DNA from: Sporichthya polymorpha DSM 43042
Lineage (GTDB): Bacteria; Actinomycetota; Actinomycetes; Sporichthyales; Sporichthyaceae
Length of the DNA: 64,000 nucleotides
Direction: 5' to 3'
Assembly (NCBI RefSeq): GCF_000384115.1
Contig: NZ_KB913029.1
Coordinates: 2,827,057 to 2,891,056, forward strand
Made by a program: the position numbers and the translations under genes. The notes below the pieces were generated by a model, which had not been told where the DNA came from, did not search any database, and worked only from the letters and a program-made list of their open reading frames with translations. Shown here in pieces: positions 41,445-50,229 of the stretch (the first letter of the stretch is position 1; each line of letters begins with the position of its first letter).

Positions 41445-42935
41445 ATGCGACGCGTCCGCACGGCGGCGGCAGTGGTGCTGGGCCTCGGACTGGTGGTGCC
41501 GCCGGCGCTGCTGGCCGGGGCCGAGGGGGCCCAGGAGCCGGAGATTCGGCCGGTGAACGGCGTCTTCGAGCTCGTGGGCAAGGGCTATGGCCACGGCCGC
41601 GGCATGTCCCAATGGGGCGCGCAGGGGGCCGCCACGCTGGGCATCGGCCACCCCGAGATTCTCGCCTTCTACTACCCGGGGACCACCCCGGCCACGATCT
41701 CCGACACCTCGGCCATCAAGGTCCACGTCACCGACGACCGCAACGGCAACCTCGAGGTCCGGCCGCGCAAGGGCCTGCGGGTTCGGGTCGGTTCGACGTG
41801 GAGGACGGCGCCCACGAAGCTGAACGGCAAGACCGTCACGCTCTGGCGGGTCGAGCGCGTCAAGGGCGGCAAGCTGCGCGTCCGCGGGCTCGCGGGCGGC
41901 ACGTGGCGGACGCTGACGTTCTCCGGCAAGGGCCAGCACCCCGGCCCGGTCCGCTTCGTCGGGCCGACGTCCTCGAACGTGATCCGCCTGGTCCTGAACT
42001 CCGCCGAGCAGCGCGACTACCGCGGCCAGCTCGTCGCGATGTCCTCCGGCGGCACCGTGCGAGTCGTCAACCAGGTCAAGATGCGCGACTACCTGCGCTC
42101 GGTCGTCCCCAGCGAGTCGTACCCGAGCTGGGCGCCGGCGGCGCTGGAGGCGCAGTCGGTGGCGGCGCGGACCTATGCGCTGTGGCGGAAGCGGTACGTG
42201 CCCCTCGGCTTCGCGGACATCTGCGACACGACGATGTGCCAGGTCTACCACGGAGCGCGGACCGCCAACGGCAAGGGAACCGTCACCCGCAACTGGGAGT
42301 ACAAGAGCACCAACGCGGCGATCAAGGCGACGGCCGGCCGCTACCTGACCTACAACGACGCGCCCGCGCTCACCGAGTTCTCCGCGTCCAACGGCGGGTT
42401 CTCCACCCCGGGCGACAAGCCGTACCTGATCGCGAAGCCCGACCCGTGGGACGGCGTCGTCGCCAACACCGCGAGCTCGTGGAAGGCGACGCTGAAGGCG
42501 TCCTCGATCTCGAGCGCGTACCCCGAGATCGGCAAGCTCCGGGCGATGCGCGTGACCAAGCGCGACGGCCGGGGGGAGTGGGGCGGCCGCGTGGTGCAGG
42601 TCCGGCTGATCGGCTCGACCCGCACCGTGCTCGTCGCCGGGACCAGCTTCGCCTCGCGGATGGGCCTGCGGCACTCGTGGTGGAACAGCGCCCTCGCGCC
42701 GATCCCGACGCCGACCCCGAGCCCCAGCCCGACCCCGACTCCGACGCCCACCCTGACCCCGCCGGCCACGCCGACCCCGACCCCGACGCCGGCCGCGGCC
42801 AAGCGTTCCGCCCCGGCGCCCGCGGCCCCGCCGCCGGCGACCCCGGTCCCGACGCCGGCACCGACCGCCACGCCGGTCCCGAGCCCGGAGCCGACCACGG
42901 CGCCGACCACGGAGCCGGGCGACTCAGGTCAGTAG
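41445..42935 (+). CDS. SpoIID/LytB-domain secreted protein
   Basis: 496 residues, ATG with AAGGAG at the right distance; upstream in-frame codons are not supported. Signal peptide RRVRTAAAVVLGLGLVVPPA. GKGYGHGRGMSQWGAQGAA and LRSVVPSESYPSWAPAALEA, QSVAARTYALWR, VYHGARTANGKG, LTEFSASNGGFS are the SpoIID/LytB signatures; these enzymes or activators cut glycan strands of peptidoglycan. The last 80 residues are a Pro/Thr-rich tail (IPTPTPSPSPTPTP), likely a wall-spanning stalk. Probably acts in cell-wall remodelling outside the membrane. It overlaps a small convergent gene by 7 bp. Confidence 0.92.
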   Translation: MRRVRTAAAVVLGLGLVVPPALLAGAEGAQEPEIRPVNGVFELVGKGYGHGRGMSQWGAQGAATLGIGHPEILAFYYPGTTPATISDTSAIKVHVTDDRNGNLEVRPRKGLRVRVGSTWRTAPTKLNGKTVTLWRVERVKGGKLRVRGLAGGTWRTLTFSGKGQHPGPVRFVGPTSSNVIRLVLNSAEQRDYRGQLVAMSSGGTVRVVNQVKMRDYLRSVVPSESYPSWAPAALEAQSVAARTYALWRKRYVPLGFADICDTTMCQVYHGARTANGKGTVTRNWEYKSTNAAIKATAGRYLTYNDAPALTEFSASNGGFSTPGDKPYLIAKPDPWDGVVANTASSWKATLKASSISSAYPEIGKLRAMRVTKRDGRGEWGGRVVQVRLIGSTRTVLVAGTSFASRMGLRHSWWNSALAPIPTPTPSPSPTPTPTPTLTPPATPTPTPTPAAAKRSAPAPAAPPPATPVPTPAPTATPVPSPEPTTAPTTEPGDSGQ

Positions 42936-43138
42936 TTGACCAGCGTCAGCAGGTAGAACGAGGTCAGCGCGGAGGCGCAGGCGGCGGTGACGAGGACGAG
43001 GACCGCGACCGCGCCGTAGCCGGAGCGGGACCAGGCCCCGCGGTGCCGGGCGCGCCGGGATCGTGACCGCCCGTGACCCTCGGTCCGGCGGACCGATGAC
43101 GCTGCGGAGCGGCGGCGGGAGAGCACGGAACTGGCCAT
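42929..43138 (-). CDS. Small single-pass membrane protein
   Basis: 69 residues, ATG 43138 with GGAG nine bases upstream. The first 38 residues are Ser/Arg-rich and strongly basic (SVLSRRRSAASSVRRTEGHG); the end is one hydrophobic helix (GYGAVAVLVLVTAACASALT, then SFYLLTLVNY). Third positions of the helix codons are all G or C, so it looks genuinely translated. A basic cytoplasmic tail with a C-terminal helix could interact with membrane or nucleic acid. Function is unknown. It overlaps the SpoIID gene end by 7 bp on the opposite strand. Confidence 0.55.
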   Translation of the reverse strand: MASSVLSRRRSAASSVRRTEGHGRSRSRRARHRGAWSRSGYGAVAVLVLVTAACASALTSFYLLTLVNY

Positions 43139-43567
43139 CAGGGCCGCTCCGGGACCGTGGGGAGGGCGAGCGCGTCCCCGGGCCAGGTAAACGGGCTACC
43201 AGACCACGCACCGTTCTGTGCCGTGATCACCCGGAATTCCCCTTCCAATCCCCAACAACTCGTCACCAAATCTCGCAGATTGGTCAGCTTGGAGGGGCGC
43301 TGCGCGGGTTGTACAGGGTTTGGGCGTGTCGGGCCGGAATCGACACGCCGGGTGATGCCGTGATTACGGATCGGGGCGATTTCGGCCGCTCCGCGCTCGG
43401 CGGGACGGGGCAAAGCCGGACATACCTCTCGAATCACGCCAGTAACACTAGTCCCAAGGTTTTACTTTTCTCGCGTGCGTGACAAAGGCCTCAGCGCCCC
43501 CCGCCGGGCGCGCACGTAACGAAAGGGGCGATCGCGGCGTTGTCCAGATGAGCCCCGAGGAGTGCGC
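43139..43567. other. Intergenic region before the secreted protease
   Basis: About 430 bp without a convincing gene on either strand; short frames have poor codon use. It holds a 9-bp perfect hairpin, GGCGTGTCG (43323-43331) with CGACACGCC (43341-43349), and lower-G+C stretches around 43230-43280 and 43430-43485, suitable for promoters of the protease (rightward) and of the small membrane protein (leftward). No known riboswitch was recognised. Confidence 0.5.
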
Positions 43568-44431
43568 GTGCCCCAGTTCCGCCGTACCGCCCGGGTGCGG
43601 CGTGCCGTCACGGCCGCCGCGCTGGCCCTCGGCGTGGCCGCGGCCGTCCCGGTGCCGGCGCGGGCGGCCGGGTCAGCCGGACCGCCGGCCGGACCGCCGG
43701 ACTTCGCGCCGATCCGCTCGGCGACCGTCCACCCCGGCGTCGTGCTGGTGACCGACGGCAAGGGCTGCACCGCGAACTTCGTCTTCACCGACGCGGCGGG
43801 GCGCTACTACCTCGGCCAGGCCGCCCACTGCGCGAGCCGCGGCGAGCCCGACAACTTCAACGGGTGCGTCGACCCGGTGCTCCCGCTCGGGACCGAGGTT
43901 CGGGTGGCCGGGGCGGACGTCACCGGGGTCCTCGCGTACAGCTCGTGGAACACGATGCAGCGGGTCGCGGAGTCCGACCACGTCACCTGCCGGGCGAACG
44001 ACTTCGCGCTGGTGCGGCTGCCCGCGGACGCGGTGCGCGTCCTCAACCCGTCCGTGCCGTGGTTCGGCGGCCCGGTCGGTCTGAGCTCGGGGTCGGAGAG
44101 CACCGGCGACTTCGCCTACGCCTACGGCAACGCGCCCATCCGGCAGGGCATCGGGCTGCTCGCGCCGAAGCGCGGGGTGATCGTCGAGCGCTCCGACGAC
44201 GACTGGACCTACCTGGTCTACTTCCTCACCCCGGTGATCCCGGGCGACTCGGGCAGCGGCGTGCTCGACGAGAGCGGCCGGGCGCTCGGCGTCGCGTCCA
44301 GCCTGATCTTCGTCCCGCACCCGGCGAGCAACGGCGTGGTCAACCTGGCGAAGGCGCTGGCCTACGCCCAGCAGCACTCCGGTATTCAGGGTCTGCGCCT
44401 GGTGCCGGGCACCGAGGCGTTCACGGACTGA
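43568..44431 (+). CDS. Secreted trypsin-like serine protease
   Basis: 287 residues from GTG 43568 (GGAG five bases upstream; GTG 43562 overlaps that site). Signal peptide ending PVPARAAG. The catalytic triad is His87 in GQAAHCAS, Asp145 in ANDFALVRL and Ser228 in PGDSGSGVL, in chymotrypsin-fold order, with cysteines around the active His and in NGCVDP. A short Pro/Gly-rich segment (GSAGPPAGPPDFAP) precedes the domain. It would act outside the cell on protein substrates. It ends in an 11-bp overlap with the convergent LivMG gene. Confidence 0.9.
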   Translation: MPQFRRTARVRRAVTAAALALGVAAAVPVPARAAGSAGPPAGPPDFAPIRSATVHPGVVLVTDGKGCTANFVFTDAAGRYYLGQAAHCASRGEPDNFNGCVDPVLPLGTEVRVAGADVTGVLAYSSWNTMQRVAESDHVTCRANDFALVRLPADAVRVLNPSVPWFGGPVGLSSGSESTGDFAYAYGNAPIRQGIGLLAPKRGVIVERSDDDWTYLVYFLTPVIPGDSGSGVLDESGRALGVASSLIFVPHPASNGVVNLAKALAYAQQHSGIQGLRLVPGTEAFTD

Positions 44432-46505
44432 CCTCGCTCGCCTCCGCGAGGTCCTCGGGCCGCGCGGCCGCGGCCGCCGCGTCGGTCGCGGCGACGATCT
44501 TCGGCACGTACCGCATCCGGGTGCCGAGGTAGCGGGCCTGCACCTCGGGGTCGGCCGCGACCTCGGCCGGCGTGCCCTCGGCGAGGATCCGGCCCTCGGC
44601 GAGGACGTAGACCAGGTCGCAGGAGTCGAGGACGGCCTTCACGTAGTGCTCGACCAGGAGCACCGTCAGGCCGAGGTCGGCGTGCAGTCGCTTGAGCAGG
44701 CTGAACAGCGCGACGCTGGAGGCCGGGTCCAGGCCGGCCGCCGGTTCGTCGAGCAGCAGCAGGCGCGGCCCGGAGAGCAGACAGCGCCCGATCTCCGCGC
44801 GCCGCCGGGCGGAGAACTCCAGCGTCCCGCAGCGCTCGTTCCAGTAGCGGTCGATGTCGAGCAGGCGTGCGGCCGCCCACGCGGCGTCCTCGGCCTCGCG
44901 GAGCCGGGCCGCGGCGCGGGGGTCGCCCGCGAGGAACCGCAGGGGGTTGATCCCGATGCGCTGGTACGCCCCGGCCAGCAGGTTGTCGCCGACGGAGAGG
45001 TCGGGCATCACCCGCGTGGTCTGGAACGTCCGGGCGACCCCGAGCTTGGCGCGGTCCCAGGCCGGCAGGGTCGAGACGTCGGTCCCGAACAGCGACACCG
45101 TCCCCTGGTCCGGCCGGCGCACCCCGGAGATCACGTCGAACAGCGTCGACTTGCCGGCGCCGTTCGGGCCGAGCAGGCCGACCATCGACTCGTTGGGGAT
45201 CCGGATCGTCGCCCCGTCGAGGGCGTGCACCGCCCCGAAACTGACGACGACGTCGTGGGCCTCGGCCGCGTTCGCGATCTCCGGCCGCGGGGGCAGCCAG
45301 GCTTCGAGCACGGCCAGGGCGGCGGCGCGCTCGTCCGGGGTCAGCATGCCGATCGGGGCCTCGTCGCCCTCGGCGCCGAGACCCTCGGACCCGCGCAGGA
45401 TCGCGGCGTCCAGGCGCTCCCGGGCGGTGCGCGTGCGCCGGCCGCCGTGGAGGAGGTAGCGGTAGGCGTCGGCGGCCCGGCCACCCATCCCGCGGGAGCC
45501 GAAGACGGCCCCGGCGAGCAGACCGACCGCGGCGAGGAGAAACGGGCTGATCCGCAGTTCCTCGAGCTCGACCGGGGTCAGCTGGAAGGACACCGCGACC
45601 AGGACGACGAACGCGATCGAGTCCAGTCCGGCCAGCACCGGGATCGCCAGCAGCACCAGGGAGTACGGCGAGAGCAGGTTCGGGAACGGCGGCGGTGACT
45701 CCAGGTGCCAGGCGGCCACGATGCCGCCGGCACCCGCCAGTGCGCCGGAGACGGCGAAGGCGAGCACGCGGAACTTCAGCGGGCTGATGCCGACGGCGGC
45801 CGCGGCCTGGCGGTCGGCCCCCACGAGATGGAAGGCCAGGCCCATGGGCGAGCGGCGCAGCCGCACCAGAAGCACGAGGGCGAGCGCGAGCCAGCCCCAG
45901 GCGAAGAAGTAGAAGGCCGTGTCGCCCTGGATGTCGAGGCCGAAGAACCCGGGTCGTTCGATCGTCAGGATGTTGCCGCGGATGTCGCCGCCGGACAGAC
46001 CGCCGGCCAGGTCGCCGTAGGTGTAGATCGTGCGCTCGATGATGATCTGCAGGCCGAGCGTCAGGACCACGAGGTAGATGCCGGGCAGCCGCGCGGACGA
46101 GAGCGCGACGAGCGCGAGCGCCAGCGCGCCGCCCGCGATCACGGCGACGGCCGCGATCACCCAGGGCAGGTCCCCGCCGTCGACGCCGCCGAGGCCGTTG
46201 GCGCCGGGGCCGTCGTCGGGATTCCGGGTCAGATACCCCATCAGGTAGATCGCCGACCCGTAGATCCCCGCGGTGGCCAGCGAGATCTCACGGGCCCAGC
46301 CGATGAGGACGAGCAGACCGAGACCGGTCAGTGCGATCGGCACGGCGCCGGCGACGGTGAAGACCTTGTAGGACGGTGCGGTGACGGCGTAGAGGACCAC
46401 CACCGCGAGCGCCACCAGCGAGCCGGGGGCGGACATGGCCGTGAGGACGGGGCGGGACGTGGTGCGTCGGACGTCCGGGCGGTTCAGGTGGGGGACGCGG
46501 CTCAT
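44421..46505 (-). CDS. Fused LivM permease - LivG ATPase of a branched-chain-type importer
   Basis: 694 residues. Residues 1-350 are a LivM-type permease (multiple helices; LPGIYLVVLTLGLQIIIERT; GADRQAAAAVGISPLKFRVL). After a linker, residues 430-670 are an ATPase: GLLGPNGAGKSTLFDVISGV (Walker A), RTFQTTRVMPDLSV (Q loop), LLLLDEPAAGLDP (Walker B), VEHYVKAVLDSCD (H loop). The signature region reads LEFSARRRAEIG, so the usual Ser/Tyr-Gly-Gly is altered. LivM-LivG fusions are known in actinobacteria. It forms an operon with livF and livH by 4-bp overlaps, lacking a binding protein. Confidence 0.92.
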   Translation of the reverse strand: MSRVPHLNRPDVRRTTSRPVLTAMSAPGSLVALAVVVLYAVTAPSYKVFTVAGAVPIALTGLGLLVLIGWAREISLATAGIYGSAIYLMGYLTRNPDDGPGANGLGGVDGGDLPWVIAAVAVIAGGALALALVALSSARLPGIYLVVLTLGLQIIIERTIYTYGDLAGGLSGGDIRGNILTIERPGFFGLDIQGDTAFYFFAWGWLALALVLLVRLRRSPMGLAFHLVGADRQAAAAVGISPLKFRVLAFAVSGALAGAGGIVAAWHLESPPPFPNLLSPYSLVLLAIPVLAGLDSIAFVVLVAVSFQLTPVELEELRISPFLLAAVGLLAGAVFGSRGMGGRAADAYRYLLHGGRRTRTARERLDAAILRGSEGLGAEGDEAPIGMLTPDERAAALAVLEAWLPPRPEIANAAEAHDVVVSFGAVHALDGATIRIPNESMVGLLGPNGAGKSTLFDVISGVRRPDQGTVSLFGTDVSTLPAWDRAKLGVARTFQTTRVMPDLSVGDNLLAGAYQRIGINPLRFLAGDPRAAARLREAEDAAWAAARLLDIDRYWNERCGTLEFSARRRAEIGRCLLSGPRLLLLDEPAAGLDPASSVALFSLLKRLHADLGLTVLLVEHYVKAVLDSCDLVYVLAEGRILAEGTPAEVAADPEVQARYLGTRMRYVPKIVAATDAAAAAARPEDLAEASEVSP

Positions 46506-47203
46506 GCCGAGGCCTCCCCGGTGATGACGGTCGCGAGTTCCTCATCCGGCACGATCTGCCCCTTGTCGATGACGAGGATCCGGTCGCTGAACTCCTCGCG
46601 GACCTGCTGGAACTGTTCCGCGATCAGAACGGCGACGCCCGAGTCGGCCGCGATGCCGCGCAGCGTCTCGTAGATGCGGTCGACGACCATCGGGGCCAGG
46701 CCCTGCGACGGTTCCTCGACGAGCAGCAGTTGCGGCTTGGTCATCATCGCCCGCGCCACCGCGAGCATCTGCTGCTCACCGCCGGAGAGCGTGCCTGCCC
46801 GCTGGCCGATGCGCTCTCCCAGGATCGGGAACAACTCGGCGGCGTAGAACATCTGGTCGCGGCGGTGCGCCTTGCGCATCGAGGTCGCGCCGATCAGGAG
46901 GTTCTCCTCGACGGTCAGGTTGGCGAAGATTCGTCGGCCCTCGGGGGAGAAGCCGATCCCGGCCGCGACGCGCTGGTGGGCCGGCCACCGGGTGATGTCC
47001 TGCTCGCCCAATCGAATCGAACCGGCGATCACCGGCACGGTGCCCATGACGGTCTTGAGCAACGTCGACTTCCCGGCACCGTTCGCGCCGAGCAGGCTGA
47101 TCACCTCGCCGCCCCGGACCTCCATGTCGACCCGGTGGAGCACGGCCTGGCCGGAGTAGCCGGCCACCAACTGATGCACCGTCAGTACGGCCCGCGCGCT
47201 CAC
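46502..47203 (-). CDS. LivF-type ABC ATPase
   Basis: 233 residues from GTG 47203, which overlaps the permease stop by 4 bp. It has GANGAGKSTLLKTVMGTVPV (Walker A), GRRIFANLTVEENLLIG, an intact signature GTLSGGEQQMLAVARAMM, LLLVEEPSQGLAP (Walker B; E-E-P in place of D-E-P) and IAEQFQQVREEFSD (H-loop region with Gln in place of His). It pairs with the LivG half of the 44421 fusion to drive import of amino acids, amides or related small molecules through LivH/LivM. Its own 3' end overlaps the fusion gene by 4 bp. Confidence 0.92.
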   Translation of the reverse strand: MSARAVLTVHQLVAGYSGQAVLHRVDMEVRGGEVISLLGANGAGKSTLLKTVMGTVPVIAGSIRLGEQDITRWPAHQRVAAGIGFSPEGRRIFANLTVEENLLIGATSMRKAHRRDQMFYAAELFPILGERIGQRAGTLSGGEQQMLAVARAMMTKPQLLLVEEPSQGLAPMVVDRIYETLRGIAADSGVAVLIAEQFQQVREEFSDRILVIDKGQIVPDEELATVITGEASA

Positions 47204-48198
47204 AGGGACTGCCTCTCCAGGAGGAAGACGTTCTCTCGTCGGAACCGGGCGACCGCGACGATGATCGCGAGCAGCGAGCCGTAGAGCACCAGGGTCTGGA
47301 CGGCCCGGTCGACCGTGCCGAAGACCCCGATGATCAGTGCGGTCTCCAGGAACGAGAACACCAGCGCGCCGAGGAAGGCCAGGGGGATCGAGCGCATGCC
47401 GCCGACCGCGGCGATGGCCAGGCCGTTGAGGAAGAGCAGGAGCATCTCGGCCGGGTTCGGCCCGGCGGTCACGGCGATCAGCACGCCGGCCAGGGCGGCG
47501 AGGGCGCCGGAGCCGGCGTAGACCAGCGTGCCGACCGCGCGCAGCTTGACCCCGCACCAGACCCCCGCCTCCTGGTCGTCCGCGAGCGCCCGGATCACCA
47601 GGCCGGTGTGGGTGCGCGTGAGCAGGACGCCCAGGATCATCGAGAGCACCGCGACGATGGCGAGCGTCACCAGCCGGTGCCGTGTCAGCGGGACGTCGTG
47701 GAAGACGTAGGTGTGGGTGCCGAAGGGGCTGTCCGGGAGCGAGTCCGGCTGGACGTTGAGGTACTGGAAGAAGCCGATCAGCGCCATCATCCCGCCGAGC
47801 GAGACGATCGTCAGCGTCATGATGTTCAGGCTCGCGATGCGGCGCGACATGACGATCCAGCCGTAGGCGGCGCCGATCGCCGCGCCCATCACGATGACGA
47901 GCAGCAGCGCCACGAACGGGTCGAGTTCGGGGCGGCTGCCGTACCGGTGCGCGCCGTCGGCGTCCGACCCGAACTGGACGATGAAGTTCGGGACGACGTC
48001 CTCACCCGGCAGGAACTCGGGGGAGCGGAAGCACAGCAGCCAGTAGCAGAGCGCGGCGGCCGCGGCGATCCCGCCGTGCACGAACGCGATCGTGCGCGAG
48101 ATCCGGTAGCTCAGGATGATCGAGATCGGCAGGAAGCCGTACAGGCCGGCGTTGACGAACCCCGCGATCAGGACCGTGTCGAGCAGCGACAGGTGCAT
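47200..48198 (-). CDS. LivH-type permease
   Basis: 332 residues, about eight helices: LLDTVLIAGFVNAGLYGFLP, IAFVHGGIAAAAALCYWLL (the loop where typical LivH has GxxY), IASLNIMTLTIVSLGGMMAL, VIRALADDQEAGVWCGVKLR (coupling region), NPAEMLLLFLNGLAIAAVGG. First gene of the livH-livF-livMG unit. Transcription starts about 100 bp before it in a region that also faces the ferredoxin-reductase gene end. The absence of a binding-protein gene next to it implies one encoded elsewhere, for example the lipoprotein at 1065. Confidence 0.9.
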   Translation of the reverse strand: MHLSLLDTVLIAGFVNAGLYGFLPISIILSYRISRTIAFVHGGIAAAAALCYWLLCFRSPEFLPGEDVVPNFIVQFGSDADGAHRYGSRPELDPFVALLLVIVMGAAIGAAYGWIVMSRRIASLNIMTLTIVSLGGMMALIGFFQYLNVQPDSLPDSPFGTHTYVFHDVPLTRHRLVTLAIVAVLSMILGVLLTRTHTGLVIRALADDQEAGVWCGVKLRAVGTLVYAGSGALAALAGVLIAVTAGPNPAEMLLLFLNGLAIAAVGGMRSIPLAFLGALVFSFLETALIIGVFGTVDRAVQTLVLYGSLLAIIVAVARFRRENVFLLERQSL

Positions 48199-48314
48199 GC
48201 GTCGTAGAACCTCCGATGCCGCGCCGGGACCAGCGCATCACGAGGAATGTCGGCCTGACGCTAATGCACGGGGCTGGGGAGGCCCAGTTTCGAAAACGCC
48301 AGATGGTGCGGACC

Positions 48315-49520
48315 CTAGGTCCGCAGGGCTGTTACGTCAACGTCGTCCGCTTTTAGACCGATGGTCTCCTTCAGTCCCTCGATCAGGTCCCAGGTGTTCA
48401 CGGCCATCGCGGCGCTGACCCGGCCGGCCCGGACCCAGAGCGCGACGAACTTCCGCGCCGCGACGTCGCCGGAGAGCACGACGTCGTCGGTGGGGTCGCC
48501 GAGGCCGACGTACTCCAGACCGAGGTCGAACTGGTCGGAGAAGAAGTACGGCAGCCGGTCGTAGACCTCCTGGGCGCCCGCGGCGTTGCGACCGGCGGTT
48601 CGGCCCTGGTTCAGCGCGTTGGCCCAGTGCTCCACGCGGACACGGCGGCGCAGGCGCGGGTGCTCGGCCGCGGCGACGTCACCGGCGGCGTAGACGTCCG
48701 GGGCCGAGGTCCGCAGGTGGGCGTCGACCGCGATGCCGTCGTCGAGGGCCAGGCCGGCGTCGGCCGCCAGCTCGAGCCGCGGCCGGACGCCGATGCCCAC
48801 GACGACGACGTCCGCAGGCTCGACCCGGCCGTCCGTCAGCTCGACGGCCTCGACCCGGCCGGCGCCGCGCACCGCGGCGACACCGGTCCCCAGGCGGAGC
48901 TCGACGCCGTGGTCGGCGTGCAGGTCCCGGAAGACCGTGCCGACGGTCGGTCCGAGGACGCGCTGGAGCGGCACGTCGAGGGGATCGATCAGCACGACCT
49001 CGGCGCCCAGCTGGCGGGCCGAGGCGGCCACCTCGGTGCCGATCCAGCCGGCGCCGACGACGGCCACGCGCCGCCCGTCGCGGACGGCACCGCGCACGGC
49101 CTCGCCGAGGGCAACGGCGTCCTCGACGGTGCGCAACCGGTGCACGCCCTCGAGGTCGTGCCCGGGGACGCTGAGAACGCGCGGCGTGGCGCCGGTCGCC
49201 AGGACGGCGGCGTCGTAGTCGAGCGGGGCGTCGCCGTCGAGGTGGATCCGGTGCGCCGCCACGTCCAGCGAGACCGCCCGCTTCCAGGTGACGAGCTCGA
49301 TGTCGTGCTCGGCGTAGTAGCGGTCCTCGTGGACGTAGTGGGGGACGTCCTCCTCGCCGCGCAGTCCCTGCTTCGACAGCGACGGCCGCTCGTAGGGGTG
49401 CCGGGCCTCCTCGCCGACGAGCACGATCCGCCCGTCGAACCCGTACTCGCGCGCGCCCTCGGCGGCCTTCGCACCGGCCAGTCCGGCACCGACGACGACG
49501 AGGGTCTTCCGGATGGACAT
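48315..49520 (-). CDS. FAD/NAD(P)-dependent ferredoxin-reductase-like oxidoreductase
   Basis: 401 residues of the BphA4/rhodocoxin-reductase type: TLVVVGAGLAGAKAAEGARE (FAD), PYERPSLSKQGLRGEED, VLATGATPRVLSVPGHDLEG, VAVVGAGWIGTEVAASARQL (NAD), VYAAGDVAAAEHPRLRRRVR, VEHWANALNQGRTAGRNAAG, with a C-terminal domain ending ETIGLKADDVDVTALRT. It passes electrons from NAD(P)H to a ferredoxin or Rieske protein. It follows folE by 15 bp in the same direction, and both lie divergent from a Cys-rich regulator, suggesting an iron-sulfur or redox response. No oxygenase partner is nearby. Confidence 0.92.
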   Translation of the reverse strand: MSIRKTLVVVGAGLAGAKAAEGAREYGFDGRIVLVGEEARHPYERPSLSKQGLRGEEDVPHYVHEDRYYAEHDIELVTWKRAVSLDVAAHRIHLDGDAPLDYDAAVLATGATPRVLSVPGHDLEGVHRLRTVEDAVALGEAVRGAVRDGRRVAVVGAGWIGTEVAASARQLGAEVVLIDPLDVPLQRVLGPTVGTVFRDLHADHGVELRLGTGVAAVRGAGRVEAVELTDGRVEPADVVVVGIGVRPRLELAADAGLALDDGIAVDAHLRTSAPDVYAAGDVAAAEHPRLRRRVRVEHWANALNQGRTAGRNAAGAQEVYDRLPYFFSDQFDLGLEYVGLGDPTDDVVLSGDVAARKFVALWVRAGRVSAAMAVNTWDLIEGLKETIGLKADDVDVTALRT

Positions 49521-49535
49521 GGCGGTCTCCTTCGG

Positions 49536-50126
49536 TCAGGGGCGGATGCCGGCGAGCGCGAAGAACTCGGCCCGTGAGCTGGGTTGGTCGCGGAGGAGCC
49601 CGTGGAGGGCGGAGGTCACGGTGGTGGAGCCACGGGCCTGGACGCCGCGGAGTGACATGCACAGGTGCTCGGCCTCGATCACCACGGCCACGCCCTTCGG
49701 GCGGAGGTGCTCGGCGAGCCAGTCGGCGACCTGCTGGGTGAGCCGTTCCTGCACCTGGAGGTCGCGGGCGAACAGCTCGACGACCCGGGCGAGCTTGGAG
49801 AGCCCGAGGATCCGTTCGCCGGGCAGGTAGGCCACGTGGGCGCGGCCCAGGAACGGCAGCAGGTGGTGCTGGCAGAGGGAGTGGACCGGGATGTCGCGGG
49901 CGAGGACGAGCTCGTCGTAGCCCTCGTCGTTGGGGAACGTCGTGGGGTTGAACGAGCGGGGCGTCAGGAGTTCGGCGTAGGCCGCGGCGACCCGGCGCGG
50001 GGTGTCGCGGGTGTGCTCGGACGTCGGGTCCTGACCCAGGGCGCGCAGCAGATCGGCGACGGCCCGCTCGGCGGCGTCCACGTCCACGGTCGGGCCGCCG
50101 CGAACGGCGTAGAGGGGCACGGTCAT
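49536..50126 (-). CDS. folE: GTP cyclohydrolase I
   Basis: 196 residues, ATG 50126 with AAGG eight bases upstream (GTG 50135 is an alternative). Zinc and catalytic residues are present: SLCQHHLLPFLGRAHVAYLP (Cys and the His pair) and HLCMSLRGVQARGSTTVTSA. GERILGLSKLARVVELFARD and QVQERLTQQVADWL are the classic FolE motif. It makes dihydroneopterin triphosphate for folate or pterin synthesis. No other folate genes are here, so this may be a second, conditionally used copy, controlled with the reductase gene and the divergent HTH regulator. Confidence 0.94.
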   Translation of the reverse strand: MTVPLYAVRGGPTVDVDAAERAVADLLRALGQDPTSEHTRDTPRRVAAAYAELLTPRSFNPTTFPNDEGYDELVLARDIPVHSLCQHHLLPFLGRAHVAYLPGERILGLSKLARVVELFARDLQVQERLTQQVADWLAEHLRPKGVAVVIEAEHLCMSLRGVQARGSTTVTSALHGLLRDQPSSRAEFFALAGIRP

Positions 50127-50136
50127 CGGGGTCACC

Positions 50137-50222
50137 TTCTAAAAGTGTCTTGTTTTGACGATAGAAGGCGGCCCGGGAGCCGGTCAACGGTTTCCTTGCG
50201 ACAACTGGAGTTCGTTTTAGAG
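50137..50222. promoter_or_regulatory. Facing repeat elements between folE and the HTH regulator gene
   Basis: Two 24-base elements face away from each other: one on the minus strand (50137-50160) and one on the plus strand (50199-50222). They share the pattern CG(T/A)CAA, AG and TTTTAGA at matching positions. Each TTTTAGA lies a short distance before its gene, where a -10 or operator would be. This mirrored layout suggests one regulator controlling both directions, probably the HTH protein at 50230. Confidence 0.5.
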
Positions 50223-50229
50223 TGGGGCC

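Noticed and set aside
42710-42930. Repetitive Pro/Thr DNA at the 3' end of the SpoIID gene, considered as a tandem repeat locus.
   Set aside because: It is explained by the coding of a Pro/Thr-rich wall stalk; units are irregular.
43323-43349. Hairpin before the protease considered as a riboswitch.
   Set aside because: A simple 9-bp stem with no conserved riboswitch core around it.
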